Assembly (NCBI GenBank): GCA_947095585.1
Contig: OX352761.1
Coordinates: 83,753,919-83,817,918 of the forward strand
From: Nephrocerus scutellatus
Taxonomy: Eukaryota; Arthropoda; Insecta; Diptera; Pipunculidae
Length of the DNA: 64,000 nucleotides
Direction of reading: 5' to 3'
Under the pieces are notes generated by a model. That model was given only the letters and a program-made list of their open reading frames with translations, had not been told where the DNA came from and did no database searches. Below, in pieces: positions 20,971 through 32,543 of this stretch (the stretch's first letter is position 1; each line of letters opens with the position of its first letter). Made by a program: the position numbers and the translations under genes.

Positions 20971-21585
20971 GTAAGATCTTTTAACATTAATAAATGCTAG
21001 TTTGGTATGTAGAATGCAAAGCATTAACATATAAAGGTTTCTGCTTGAGTGATTAACTTTGTAATAACGAATAAATGTGACAGAAGTGGTCTTTTTAAAT
21101 TTTTACCCAAAGTCTACGAACATGAATCATTAAATATTTAAATTATCTACTTTGGAGTTTTTATATTTTAGAAAATATGTGTTTCTATCTGCCAATAATA
21201 AAAAGAACGCACGGTTTTCCAACAAGGTTGCCAACAACCTATTTAATATAATATGCAAAAGTAACTAACCTACTAATTAATATACAAAAGTAACCTACTT
21301 GCTAATTGTGGTGCACCGACAGTATAATGTTGTACAGACTAGGCAATACAATAAAGTTATAACAAGGATAATAGTGTACGGTAGATATAAGCAAAAAAAA
21401 TACATTTCAACTTACAGTATGTTTTATGACATATATATATATATATAAGAAAAAGGATATGATACTAATATTATGAGATATGGTAGTAGTGTAATACATA
21501 TATGAAAAAAAAAACAATATATTTCGAATTCAATTATGTTTTCGTGATTATATATATATAAGAAAAAGAAAAGAGACGATACTTG
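20971..21585 (+). other. Intron sequence, no gene seen
   Basis: AT-rich sequence after the donor site, with short TA microsatellites near 21431-21446 and 21550-21560. A near repeat ('aaagtaactaacctactaattaatat' then 'aaagtaacctacttgctaatt') sits at 21258-21308. No exon recognised. Confidence 0.5.
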
Positions 21586-21785
21586 ATTTTTTCTTTGATG
21601 AAGACGGTGTGACGACGACGATGATGCTGCAAACGCTGACGATGATGATGCGGCTGACGAAGATGTGACGACGCTGTGCGGATGATGATGATGATGCTGC
21701 CGATGATGTGACGACGCTGTGACGACGTTGATGCTGATGCTGCCGAAGATGTGAAGACGCTGTGACGACAATGATGCTGATGCTA
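21586..21785. repeat. Imperfect GATGATGCTG / GTGACGACG simple-sequence array
   Basis: About 200 bases of degenerate trinucleotide-based units (gatgatgctg, gtgacgacgctg). Open frames over it give only poly-Ser/His text and are not genes. Confidence 0.8.
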
Positions 21786-21786
21786 A

Positions 21787-21822
21787 TTTTTGCTATAGCC
21801 CAAAATGGGGCTATGGCAAAAA
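21787..21822. repeat. Inverted repeat (hairpin), 15-bp arms
   Basis: Left arm TTTTTGCTATAGCCC (21787-21801), 6-base loop, right arm GGGCTATGGCAAAAA (21808-21822), one mismatch. It lies at the end of the trinucleotide array. Confidence 0.8.
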
Positions 21823-21832
21823 GGCCAAGCAA

Positions 21833-23236
21833 AAAAAAAACCTGGGACTAGCTTGTCGGTTTCGATCAGCGTACACTGTTAAGGGGGAAGCGACCTTTTT
21901 TTTATCGCGTAACCCGCTATCACACACACGACGATGATTGTCAACGAAGGGAAGTCACTTAAGTGTGGGTTTTGCGTTCTATTCGGCTAGAAAAACGAAT
22001 CAACACGAAAATTTTATGCGTTTCAGAAAAAAACACGTCACCAATTCACATAGTAAGATCCAGAAAGATCCGATCCAACAGAAAAACGCACGCTATGATT
22101 ATAGTGTCCTTCGATGCGCTAGGACAACAAAAAAAAAACTTTTTTTTGATAGGTTTTATTTGCGTTTTTTTAATGTTGTTTTCCGAATTGCTTTGAATTC
22201 GCCCCGCCAACCTCACACACCACCACTATCACGAAATTGCAGTAACTGCGCCATTATGGTTTGGTATCCAAAATTCTACGGAATTATATATATGACTGTA
22301 AATTTACTCGTCTCGTAACTTTGTAATACTTAAAACAACCCAAAATAAAGGAAAACACAATCAAGTTTCCAGTATTTAAATAAAAAAAAACCCGGCATTT
22401 CTTAACAATTTACCTAGTACGGATTTGATGAGACGTGACCGTTGGGTGCCTGCAATTATAGTCGGCCATTTTCAAATTTCCTTTTTTTTCGACGTATGCT
22501 TTGGCAAATTCACTACAAGTTATTTAGGGACTTACAATTAATTCAACGTTATTAGCTTTTATTTTTCTTTTTCTTTTTACGAGTATAGCACTGCAGTACC
22601 AAAAATGATTTCAACACGAACTCAATCTAATTTGAATTTTATAATTACTATGTTGATGCCGTTTTCTACACAGGCTGCACTTACAAAAACGAACTCTTCC
22701 CTTCAACTTTCAAATCAGACTGCCACGAAAATGTTCTCACTCTCTTTCTCTACGTTTCTCCGATGTCACGCTAGGTAATTTCCAACCGTGTTGCAAAAAA
22801 AAATTCTCATCATCCGATTGGAATCCACCAATCGAATCCTGCCAACAAGCCAATTACTGTGTTGCTTTGGCTGATCCAGCTTGGCCTACAACAACAATCG
22901 CATAAGCATAAAGCCGCAAATAAATCCAAAAAGTTTTTAGGATTTATAACTAAAGCCATTTTTTAGTTATAGCGCTCACCGTAAGGCGTTGTTTTGTTTA
23001 AGACATACACATTAAAATGCATCGAAAATTTAAAGCCAAAAGCTGTTGCTTTGTAAAGCCAACCCGGCTTTGCAAACAATTGCAGCCAGACTGAGGTGAT
23101 GCTTTCGTGGTAAATTTGGAAGTGTTGCATTTCATGACAAACTAGATCGATTGCTTTTCGTCATTAATTGACAATAATACTGTGACGTCAGCGACCTACT
23201 TGTGGACAGTATGCGAGTAATAAAAATAACACTTAT
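21833..23236. other. Non-coding, possible unidentified non-autonomous repeat
   Basis: No reading frame with a recognisable domain; open frames at 21938-22318 look like chance. Two more short hairpins are present: 22945-22954 with 22962-22971 (TATAACTAAA arms) and 23050-23060 with 23066-23076 (TTTGTAAAGCC arms, one mismatch). The stretch is less AT-rich than the flanks. Confidence 0.4.
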
Positions 23237-23627
23237 TTTTATATTTTTTAATTATAAAATCATAAAATTATTACAAGTAATCATACCGATAAAAAAAACC
23301 ATAAAAATTAAAATTTTTCGTGTAAATTCTCTAATCGGTGATACACAATTAGTTTGAATAAAATCAGGTAAATTTTTTAAAAAATTTGTTTGGAAGCCCC
23401 CGACCACGTCCAAATTTTTACAAAAAAGGAGATAAATATGTGTATAGAATCTAAGATAAATCGGGTTAATTTATAAAAAATTATATGGGAGCCCCTTTGT
23501 CCTGTGGCCACTTCCAAATTTTTACAAAAATAGTTTTCCATCGTAGATACAAGTTTTTTTTATAATGTACACACGCTAAATAGATTTGCACCCTAATAAT
23601 GTCAGACACAGCGTGGACGTAAGGAAA
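23237..23627 (-). other. E4 LINE 3' UTR, copy 2
   Basis: Matches 17269-17666 with small indels (for example, 8 bases 'gcaaagtt...' absent near 23353). Non-coding with the 'ccaaatttttacaaaaa' repeats. Confidence 0.65.
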
Positions 23628-23831
23628 TTAGGGAGATGAAAAGATGAGATGTCTATGCACGTGTGTCTTTAATGACTGCAGATCATACAAATGCGGAAAC
23701 ACAGAATCGTGCAATTCATTCCACATAACTATAGTGCGGGTCTGAATCTCTAAATTGGTTAGTACGTCCGAAGATAGGCCTAATGGTAGACCCGTGTGCT
23801 CGAGTTGAGGCACGGGTATCACAAATGGGTC
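23628..23831 (-). pseudogene. E4 LINE ORF2 C-terminus, copy 2, cut by E5
   Basis: Same C-terminal text as copy 1 (WNELHDSVFPHLYDL), ending at a stop at 23628. It is interrupted at 23831 by the E5 LTR; the GGTC at 23828-23831 is the target duplication. On the far side of E5 (29354 on) the sequence is the tail of LINE E6, so E4 must already have been a truncated fragment next to E6 when E5 arrived. Confidence 0.7.
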
Positions 23832-24130
23832 TGTGGGGTTTGGTTTTAGCGATTCCCACTTTTGCAACAAGCAATTAAAAGAGGATTGTTCCTTTTTGCA
23901 CTTAATTATATCTTTATTCATAAAACTTCTTAATTCTAATAATGTTATCTTCTACGATTAATATATATGTAATCTACAAAGCTCACGTCCGAGTGCCAAG
24001 CGATTTACTAACCAACTACTCTTTCCTTTTTCATTCTATTCGCCGGAAATCAAATGCCAAATATACCGAGCAAGCGCGGGTTTGTTCGGTGCGTTGCATT
24101 TTTGACATGTTGCTCGGTGCGATCACTACA
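23832..24130 (-). repeat. E5 3' LTR
   Basis: Minus strand TGTAGTGATC...CCCCACA. The adjacent internal polypurine tract GAAAGGGGAGTA is at 24131-24142. About 98% like the 5' LTR by eye, with a few small indels. Confidence 0.9.
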
Positions 24131-24182
24131 TACTCCCCTTTCAGCTAGTAGCGTACAAAAAAAAAATCGTTCTTAATCGGTT

Positions 24183-25900
24183 TTATAGCGCAAAGTGTAC
24201 ATGTCTGTTCCTACGTATGCTGTTACTCTCTCTAGGGATGATGTGAGCTGGTTTCAATATGTCAATTGAAATGGTGACGTTCTTATTCTTTATGGAAAGA
24301 ATGAACTGCTTTCTCAGTTTTCGTAACACTTTGAAAGGTCCCTCATATGGTGCTGTCAGACCAGGACGAACTCTGTCAACCCCAACAAAAACGTAATCCG
24401 AGCTGTCTAGTGATTTTGGGACATAAACATTGCGTTGATTGGCCTGTCTGCTATTTTGCGTGCTTGCGGTTTGCATGTTGAGTCGCAATTGGTTAACTAA
24501 TTTAGATGTGTTCTCTATGTTTTCTTTCTTAGTGTCGTTCAAAAAAAATTCTCCTGGAACCTTCAAAGTTTGTCCGTATACAAGTTCGGCCGCGGAACAA
24601 CAAGTACGAATTCGATGCGAACCGAGCAAATTAGTGAGTTCTGAAAATAATTTTGACTCGAATTGAGTACCTTGTTCCATTGTAATTTGTCCAGGGACGC
24701 CAAATCGACTGACATATTCATGGACGAAAGTTCTTGCAATGGTTGCAGCGGTCATGTCGCGTATCGGGTAAGCTTCTGGCCAACGTGTGAAATGATCCAC
24801 AATGGTAAGAACGTATATGCGGTCTCTGATGGTGGCAAAGGGCCAACAATGTCCATATGAACATGTTCGAAACGTCCTGCCGGGATTTCAAACGTCTCGA
24901 GTTTTGATTTAGTGTGTCTATGGACCTTTGATCGCTGACAGGCGATACAAGATTTTGCCCATAGGTTGCAGTCTTTGTTCATGGAGGGCCAGAAGTACCT
25001 TGACGTGATTCGTTTCCTCGTGGCTCTAACCCCTTCATGCAGTAAATTATGAAGTGAATCAAAAATTGTTCTACGAAGCTGCTGTGGGACATATGGACGA
25101 TTGGTACTAGTGCTTGTCTCACACCATACTTGCTCGTTTGAAATTGGGATTTTTATTAGTTCTAACTTGACGTTTGACTTGACATTCTTTGATTTGTCTG
25201 CCAGGAATGACTTTAGTTCGTTATCTCCTACTTTCAGTTTTTCTATTCGTGTGAGGGTGAGAGATACCGATGCTATTTCTTCGACCTTTTCATTCTCCTG
25301 GCGTGACAGAAGATCAGCTACGACATTGTCTTTGCCACGAATGTGACATATGTCATTTGTGAATTGGGAGATGTAGTCGAGATGTCGTGCTTGACGTGGA
25401 TTTCGTTCAGCTTTGGATATCAATGCTGTCGTTAATGGCTTATGATCAGTAAATATTGTGAAATCTCTCCCCTCTACAAAGTAGCGAAAATGTTTGATCG
25501 CCAGGTATATCCCTAAAAGTTCGCGATCGAATGCGGCATATTTTTGCTCTGTTAAGGAAAGTTTCTTTGAAAAGAAGCCTAAAGGCTCCCAATTGTCCTG
25601 ACGGCATTGTTGAAGCACTGCTCCCACAGCACTATCTGATGCATCTGTTGTGATGCTTATGGGAGCGTGTTCGATAGGATATGCCAGTAATGTTACTTTC
25701 GACAGACTTTCCTTTGCTCTGACAAAGACTGAATCGCATTCCTCCGGCCAGCTAAAATGGTTTTTGTTTTTCTTTATTTTCTAAAGCTCCGTTAAGTGAG
25801 TGTGGATGGGTGCTAATATAGTGGCTAAGTTTGGGATGAAGCGATTATAATAGTTGATCATCCCGACAAATTTCTGAATCTGTCGGATCGTTTTGGGAGG
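24183..25900 (-). pseudogene. E5 RNase H and integrase, frameshifted and deleted
   Basis: 24752-25627 holds most of RNase H (GAVLQQ, FDRELLGIYLAIKHFRYFVEGR, FTDHKPL, ADLLSRQ) and the integrase zinc-binding region (SRYFWPSMNKD...CIACQRSK) up to the first catalytic Asp (HMDIVGPLPP). A frame change near 24800 leads to 24183-24800, the core with TMEQGTQF (Glu for the second catalytic Asp) and the C-terminal domain. Sequence with the third catalytic residue is deleted (HRIRT joined to CSAAELVYG near 24600). A TAG near 25785 breaks the start of the RNase H region. It is not functional. Confidence 0.85.
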
Positions 25901-26523
25901 TTGCAAGTTTAGAATCGCATCTATTCTATCTTTCGATGGTATAACTCCTTTTTCTGTGATGGAATGACTTAAAAAGTTTAGCTTTGATGCTCCGAATACT
26001 CATTTCGTGTTTTAGACAAATTCTGTAATCTGCGAGGCGTTTAAATAGTGTTCTTAGATGATCTTTGTGCTCGTCTTCATTAAAGCTGGCTATCAGAAGA
26101 TCATCTATGTAGGTGAAGACAAAATCTAGTCCTTGAACGACTGTGTTCATGAACCTTTGAAAAGTTCGAGTGGCATTTCGAAGACCAAATGGCATTCTGG
26201 CAAACTCGAACAGACCGAACGGAGTAGTGATTGCTGTCTTATGCACGTCCTCCGGAGCTATAGGTATGTGATGATATGCCCTCACTAAATCAATTTTCGA
26301 AAATATTTTGCAACCGTTGAGATTTTGTGAAAAGTTGTGTATGTGAGTGCTTGGATACCTATCGGGAGTCGTTATGACATTAAGACGTCTGTAGTCTCCG
26401 CATGGTCTCCAGTCTTCGCTGCCCTCTTCCCACCATGTGCAGCGGTGACGCAACAGGTGACGCTGACGATCGGAATATACCGAGATCTACCATGTGCTGA
26501 AATTCTAAGCGCACAGCCGTTTG
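25901..26523 (-). pseudogene. E5 reverse transcriptase, frameshifted
   Basis: RT text [45 protein letters not shown] and the catalytic TYIDDLL in the frame 25926-26453. The first RT motif upstream is scrambled by frame changes at 26420-26523, and the text after HEM changes frame near 25990. The catalytic Asp pair is intact. Confidence 0.85.
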
Positions 26524-27253
26524 TTATTGCACATTCAGTCGGCGAGGTTTCGAAAAAGGTGGCTGGCCTTTTGTCACAATATGGTGCAAAACCGTATGCT
26601 TTACTGGCTGATTGAAATTCGGGGGCGCTGTAAGTGACGGATATTCTTTCAGAATTGCACTGAATTCGTCCTTAGGAAAAAGCTGTTTTGGTGTTGGAGT
26701 GTCAACAATAGCCTGCGTTGCGCATATGTGAATGTTGGTAGTTGAGTCGATAAGTCTACGATTTTTAATGTCAACTAACAATCCGAATTTCTTGAGGAAA
26801 TCAGCCCCTATCAATGGTCGGTCTACAGCTGCAATGGTGAACTCTTGAATAAATTGTCTTCTAAGCCCGAGGTTTACTTTATACAACTTTGTGCCATACG
26901 TGCCTATGGGCGTACCATTGGCTGCGCAAAGAGTGAAGCTTGGCGTAGCTCTGACTGTTGGGACAAAGTCAACAGGAATCACAGAGAGTTCTGCGCCAGT
27001 GTCAATTAGGAAGGTTATGTTGTTGTCTGGGTCGCGAATAAAAAGACGAGCTCGAGGTTTACTTTTAACAATTTGTGCCATACGTGCCTATGGGCGTACC
27101 ATTGGCTGCGCAAAGAGTGAAGCTTGGCGTAGCTCTGACTGTTGGGACAAGGTCAAGAGGAATCACAGGGAGTTCTGCGCCAGTGTCAATTAGGAAGGTT
27201 ATGTTGTGTTCTGGGTCGCGAATAAAAAGACGGCTAGGCATCGCGTTACCCAA
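26524..27253 (-). pseudogene. E5 protease with its active-site region duplicated in tandem
   Basis: The aspartic protease motif FLIDTGAEL occurs twice, at about 27170-27200 and 26990-27020, because about 183 bp (26886-27068 and 27069-27252) are repeated with few differences. The second copy continues into a normal protease end (LIGADFLKKFGLLVD) and the linker to RT. The repeat unit is not divisible by three in effect, since the first copy ends in a frame change after YGTNC. The protease works as a dimer in this family; a doubled copy is not expected to be useful. Confidence 0.85.
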
Positions 27254-27282
27254 ACTGTCTGCCGTTGAGACAGCTGGGGTAC

Positions 27283-28227
27283 CTAGTTTTTTTTATTGTT
27301 CTCAATTTGCTTTTGTGAGAACGAAGAATTTCTGTAGTTGCACGGCTGTTCGCACTTTCGTGCTTTCACACCGAACTTTCTGTGAAACCAGCAGATTTGT
27401 TGTCTGCTGCTTGATCTGTTTCGATCGACGCTGCTTCTTCTCGTGTCACGGTGTGACCGAGTGTCGCGCTGACTGATTATATTTGTTAATTGTTTCACAA
27501 TTTTTTTCAACTCATATACTTCGCTTCGAAGTTGCGAAGCGTCATCGCCCCTGGTTCTGTTACTGTACTCTACCCTATCTTGAACTTCGGATATGGTCTG
27601 AACAGAGTTTGATGCTTCCCATATTTTGTCGGCGATAGACGTTATATCCGATTCTCTCTCCCATTCGTGTGATATGAGCGTAATATTGATCACCTGCGGT
27701 AGGCGTCGAAGCCACAGTTTGCGAATAAGATCAGCGCTTATGATCCCAGATGCACCGGCTAATTGCTTTAGTATTCTTAAAAATTCGGAGGGTTTTCTAT
27801 CCCTAAGTTGTTCACTGGACAGTAGCTTTTCAATTCGACGCTCCTCGCTTAGAGAATGACGTTCTATTAAAGTCGTTTTGAAATTTTCATAGACATTGTC
27901 AGTAGGAGGATCTGTAACAAAGTCTAGTACAGTCTCGAGGACATCCTGCGGTAAAGCTCCAAGAATGTAGTTGTATTTCGTCTTGTCTCTGCTAATCTTC
28001 GCGATTGCAAACTGTGCTTCTGCCTGAATGAACCATACTGTGGGTGATTTTGTTCAAAAAGGGTGTAGTTTTACCGATATCGAATTACAGCTGTCTTGTC
28101 TAAGTGTGTCGCTACCGTCATGAGTTTCGAAATCACGTCTATTTGAATTGTTACCGCTGCTGGTTTCTGCGTGATCGCCCCTTGCAGTGCCCTTTGACTC
28201 GTTACTGTTAGTACTATCAGTAGGCAT
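27283..28227 (-). pseudogene. E5 gag with CHCC-type zinc motif, one nonsense codon
   Basis: An apparent start Met at 28227, Ser/Thr/Asn-rich leader, then capsid text. A TGA near 28053 falls in a 'PFW' position where this family carries Trp. The open part continues (VWFIQAEAQFAIA...LPQVINI) into 27283-27693, which ends with the zinc motif CWFHRKFG...ARKCEQPC (about 27340-27395). This C-x2-H-x9-C-x3-C spacing differs from the usual CCHC knuckle and is typical of CsRn1-type Gag. Gag would package RNA and form particles. Confidence 0.8.
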
Positions 28228-29042
28228 GACGACGACCGAGAGACGAATGTGTAATTTGAAAACTTTTATTAAATTTTTTTTTTTAAATTTTATAATTTAA
28301 GTCGATCAATGTCATTATATATATGTACATCACTTGCTATATAGCTCGTTTACGTAATGAAATACAATATAAAAAAATGTATTATAGTATGCCTGTTGTA
28401 ATTTGTAATTCAAATGCTTAATTAATTTTAAAAAAATTTGAACGATAAGGATTCGATATTGGCATTTTTTTTAAACTTATATTTTCAATAACTAATTTGA
28501 GAAAAAAAATTTTGGAAATAAAAATTTGAGAAGAAAAAATTTTTATTTAAAAAAACAAGTGCCAATATTTCATGTTGGGGTTTGATCGCATGCGATAATA
28601 TTGTGTTGTGATTTTGTATTCCGTTTGCTGAAGCTTGCTTGAGTGGTTTTTCTGTCACTCTTATTACATTTGAGTGAGAATAACTGTGGCGTCGGACTTT
28701 TGGTGGATGAGTTGGATTTGCTTTGGTTTTTCTTTGTAGTTGTTGTTATTGTTTGGATATGGTGGTTTTTGGTTAAGTTTTGCCTTTTTAACGGGGAATT
28801 TTTTCTTTTCAGTTTATTAAAATTATTACATTTTTCGATGTAGATTATTTAAAAGAAGTATGGTGCACATAATTTGTTCTTACAAATTAATTTGTGAAAA
28901 ATATTTGATGCACAAAAACAACGTTTGCATATTTCCGAACATTATCGAGCCACGTTATTAGAAATTTTTCTAGAACAAAACTAAAAAACCACGCTATTAG
29001 AAATTTTGGAACAATACCACATTGGTTATGTATGTTCTTTTA
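28228..29042 (-). other. E5 leader between primer site and gag
   Basis: About 815 bases of AT-rich non-coding sequence. Long for a gypsy leader; part may be secondary insertion. An open frame at 28643-28843 on the plus strand is low-complexity and rejected. Confidence 0.5.
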
Positions 29043-29054
29043 TCGGGGTCACCA
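29043..29054 (-). promoter_or_regulatory. E5 primer binding site, tRNA-Trp
   Basis: On the minus strand TGGTGACCCCGA lies 2 bases after the LTR end and is complementary to the 3' end of insect tRNA-Trp. The match stops after 12 bases. Confidence 0.8.
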
Positions 29055-29056
29055 CT

Positions 29057-29349
29057 TGTGGGGTTTGGTTTTAGCGATTCCCACTTTTGCAACAAGCAAT
29101 TAAAAGAGGATTGTTCCTTTGCACTTAATTATATCTTTATTCATAAAACTTCTTAATTCTAATAATGTTATCTTCTACGATTAATATATATAATATATAG
29201 CTCACGTCCGAGTGCCAAGCGATTTACTAATCAACTACTCTTTCCTTTTTCATTCTATTCGCCGGAAACCAAATGCCAAATATACCGAGCAAGCGCGGGT
29301 TTGTTCGGTGCGTTGCATTTTTGACATGTTGCTCTGTGCGATCACTACA
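29057..29349 (-). repeat. E5 5' LTR
   Basis: 293 bp, TGTAGTGATC (29349) to CCCCACA (29057) on the minus strand. Followed outward by the duplicated target GGTC at 29350-29353. Confidence 0.9.
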
Positions 29350-29378
29350 GGTCCAAGAATGGGCGGGATTAATCTGTT

Positions 29379-32250
29379 TCAGCATTTATATAGGTTTTTT
29401 AAAGAGTTTTTAAAGGAAATATAGCTGTTCTGTTCCCTCAGGTTCGCCGGCAGGGAGTTCCAGAGGCCAACAGCATATACAAAAAACTGATTCTTAGAGT
29501 TTCTATTTCTAAAGGTAGGGACAATTAGAATATTACTTCTTTGTGATACTGGGAAAATTAGTTTTTCGAAAAGATAATTAGTAGATCTAGTTTGTATGAG
29601 TTTAAAAAGAAACGTTAAACTTAGAAAACCTATATACTTGTTTAGAGCCATTTTAAAAACACTACCTGCGTGTACCGAAACAAGATCGAAACGACGTAAT
29701 CTATAGATAAAACGAACAATGTTATTGAACACTACTTGGAATTTACGCTTGTTTGCGCTATCCAAACAGAAAAAAATAGGACTTCCGTAGAAAAGGGTTG
29801 GCAGAAAAGGGGTTTTGGCTATTGTCATTTTTGTTGAGACTAGAAGGCAACTTCCAGCAATGCAGAGCAGCATAAATTCGACCAACTGAGCTTGCCAGAT
29901 GATTGTCCCACGATAGTGTTTGGTTAAAAATAACTCCTCAATTTTTTACTGTTTTAACGTATTTGAATGTTTTTCCCTCAAGTTCGATACTTGGCAGGTA
30001 TGACATATCAATAGCAGTATTACTTATAACAATTGCCTGACATTTATAAGTATTAAGTTTAAGGTGAGTTTCTCTAGACCACTGTGCTATACTCATCAGA
30101 TCCTCATTAATTCTGATTGTTGCATCTTCAACCATGCCAATTCGGTAGCTTAAATGAATTTGCACATCGTCTGCGTACATATGAATATTACAATACTTGA
30201 GTATAGAGGGAAAGTCGTTGTTGAATAGCGTGAACAGGAGTGGTCCCAATATTGATCCCTGGGGCACACCAGTAGCGGTGGAGAGAAAGTCAGATAGTCC
30301 GCCGTTCGCATAAACGGCTTGAGTTCTGTGGCTAAGGTACTGTCCAAGTAGCGTTAAAGCTGAGTTTTCGAAAAAGAAAAAATTCTTAAGCTTTTTTTAA
30401 AGTATATTATCCGAGACAGTGTCAAACGCTTTGGGGAAATCCAGTAAAACCAGAGTTGTTACTAAATTATTGTCAATTTGCTGCCGTATGTCATCAGTTA
30501 TTTTAAGAAGCGCACTTGTGCAGCTGTGTTTTGGTCTGAAACCAGATTGAGTCGGTGTTATCAGGCTATGGGTTTCCAAAAACGTTATAATTTGTCGACT
30601 CATAATTTTTTCAAATGCTTTGGAGATGAAGGGTAGGATGGAAATTGGTCGGTATACTTTTTGTTGCGTGCTTGACTTCTTCAGGATTGGAATTATTTTT
30701 GAAGCTTTCCATAATTTTGGATAACAAGACTTTGTTAAGATGGTATTAAAAATTTGTGTGAGGAAAGGAGATATAAAAATGAGAATAATTTTAACAAACT
30801 TAGGATGCATATTGTCTAATAGAATAGCTTCCGATTTTATGTCTTTTACAGCTTTGTATACCTCCACTTCAAAAACTCTTTTAAAATTGAAACTTGAAAG
30901 AAACTCATCATTTCCGCTAAAAATTCTGTCAAGCTCAACACCAGCATTTGTGACAGAATTTACAAACTTAGCTCATTTACATCACAATTATCTTCAGCAT
31001 TCTTTTTTTGCATTGCAAAACCAAAAGATTTGATATTTTTCCACAGTTTTTTGGAAGACTGATTATTAAATTTTGAAGCAAAAAATCTCCGTTTAGAATT
31101 TCTTATTTCAACATTTACTGCATTTCTTAAATTTTTATACTGGTGAAACATTTGTGGTAGTCTGAATCTTTTCCAGCGTCTATAAGCTGTATTTCTTCTT
31201 ATGATAAGTTTATAAATTTCGCTGGTGTACCATCCTAAATCAGGGTTTTTAATTCTTATAGTTTTAATAGGTACACACGTTTCAAAGAGATTATTAATTG
31301 TATTTGTAAAAAATCGTACTTGCTCATCAACGTCAGAGAGATGATATATATTTTCAAGATTAGAACTATAAATACTTGCTATTAGTGATTGTATATCTAT
31401 GGAGTTAAAATTTCTAAACGAAATGTTTCCGTTGCTACAATCGCATTTAATCGAATGTTATAGAAAACGACAATTAAATCGTGCTTGGAAAATCCGGGCA
31501 CATCAAGTTGCCCATAAAAATTGACAAGATCAGGTTGGTTGACCAGGAAAACATCAAGCAGAGTAGAGCTAGAAGATGTAAAATGTGTAGGGGTATTACT
31601 ATTAACAGTAATCAAGTCGAGAGATAAGAGACTATCTCTGAAATGTTTAATCCTATTATTTTGAATATCTAACAGGTCAATGTTTAGGTCCCCCCCAATT
31701 AGAATGTGGTTATAGTCAGATGTTAATTCTTCTAGAACATCTGTGATGGTGTTTGACTCCGTTATATGGGGAGGTTTGTAGATTGCACCAACTAACAGTT
31801 TTTCAGCTGCACAAGCAACGTATATAAAAAGGTATTGTATTTCATTACTACTGTCATCACTCTTAATAAACTTGCTTTTTAAAGTTTTTTTTTGAAAATA
31901 GCTACACCTCTACCCCTGAAAACTACACGATCAGAACGAAATACATTATAGTTACCCGTGATCAAAAAACCGCTATCTACCTGTTCAGTCAACCATGTTT
32001 CTGACACACAGATGATGTCCATAGCTTTATCATTAAAAATGCTTTTGAATTCGTCCAAATGCTACAACAAACTTTGTGAATTGATATGACAAATAGATAA
32101 TCCATCGTATCTATTTCGAAAAACGTTTAACATTGTCCTAGTTTTGTTCAAACTTGTTGAACTGCCAACCTGTAAAACCCTTATACCGTCAACTGCACTC
32201 ATTACAATCGGTAATTTTAAGACGCCCCCTGAGGTGGACCAAACAACCAT
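29379..32250 (-). pseudogene. E6 ORF2: endonuclease-reverse transcriptase, decayed
   Basis: The endonuclease starts near 32085 (ICHINSQS) and continues IICVSETWL (about 31998); a TAG interrupts it near 32060. The end of the domain is at 31397-31615 (GFSKHDLIV, with Lys in place of the Asp/Asn of the usual SDH). RT: 30397-30867 (YRPISILP, TQSGFRPKHS, LLDFPKAFD), then 29938-30267 (PQGSILGPLLF, catalytic MYADD), then the C-terminus 29379-29885 (LWNSLPANLRE), stop TGA at 29379-29381. At least four stops or frame changes. Confidence 0.8.
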
Positions 32251-32543
32251 TCCGTGATTGAAAACTTGGTATTACAAAAGGATTGCTGAAAGTATTTCCC
32301 ATTGATTCTGACAGAAATTGGTAGAAAATTAATTGATATTTATATGTAATAAAAATTTTGAAAAACATTAATTCATAAATAAAAAATATTGATAAAAGAA
32401 AAAGTAGTGAAATAATTGTGAAGAATGCAATGAATGTTACAGTGGAAAATGAAAGAATACTCAAATTACTAAAGTTGCTCCAACGACGGCTCTGGTGCAT
32501 CATCATTGCACTTTTGTGCAGCTTCGTAGTCGTTGTTTTTGTT

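Larger units (their letters stand above)
23832..29349 (-). mobile_element. CsRn1-like Ty3/gypsy retrotransposon E5, LTR to LTR
   Basis: A 5518-bp element with LTRs of 299 and 293 bp and an exact 4-bp target duplication GGTC (23828-23831 and 29350-29353). The primer site is complementary to tRNA-Trp and the Gag zinc motif is of the CWFH...C...C kind. Both are hallmarks of the CsRn1 clade as I know it. Gag, protease, RT, RNase H and integrase are all present but broken. Confidence 0.85.

Noticed and set aside
21631..21891. Ser/His-rich open frames near 21.4-21.8 kb
   Set aside because: Translations of the GATGATG/GACGACG simple repeat.
21938..22318. 126-codon plus-strand frame in the protease intron
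   Set aside because: No splice context, no domain, Lys/Asn/Phe-rich composition typical of chance frames in AT-rich DNA.
28643..28843. Hydrophobic 66-codon frame that looks like a membrane protein
   Set aside because: Low-complexity TTT/GTT/TGG text inside the E5 leader; likely composition.
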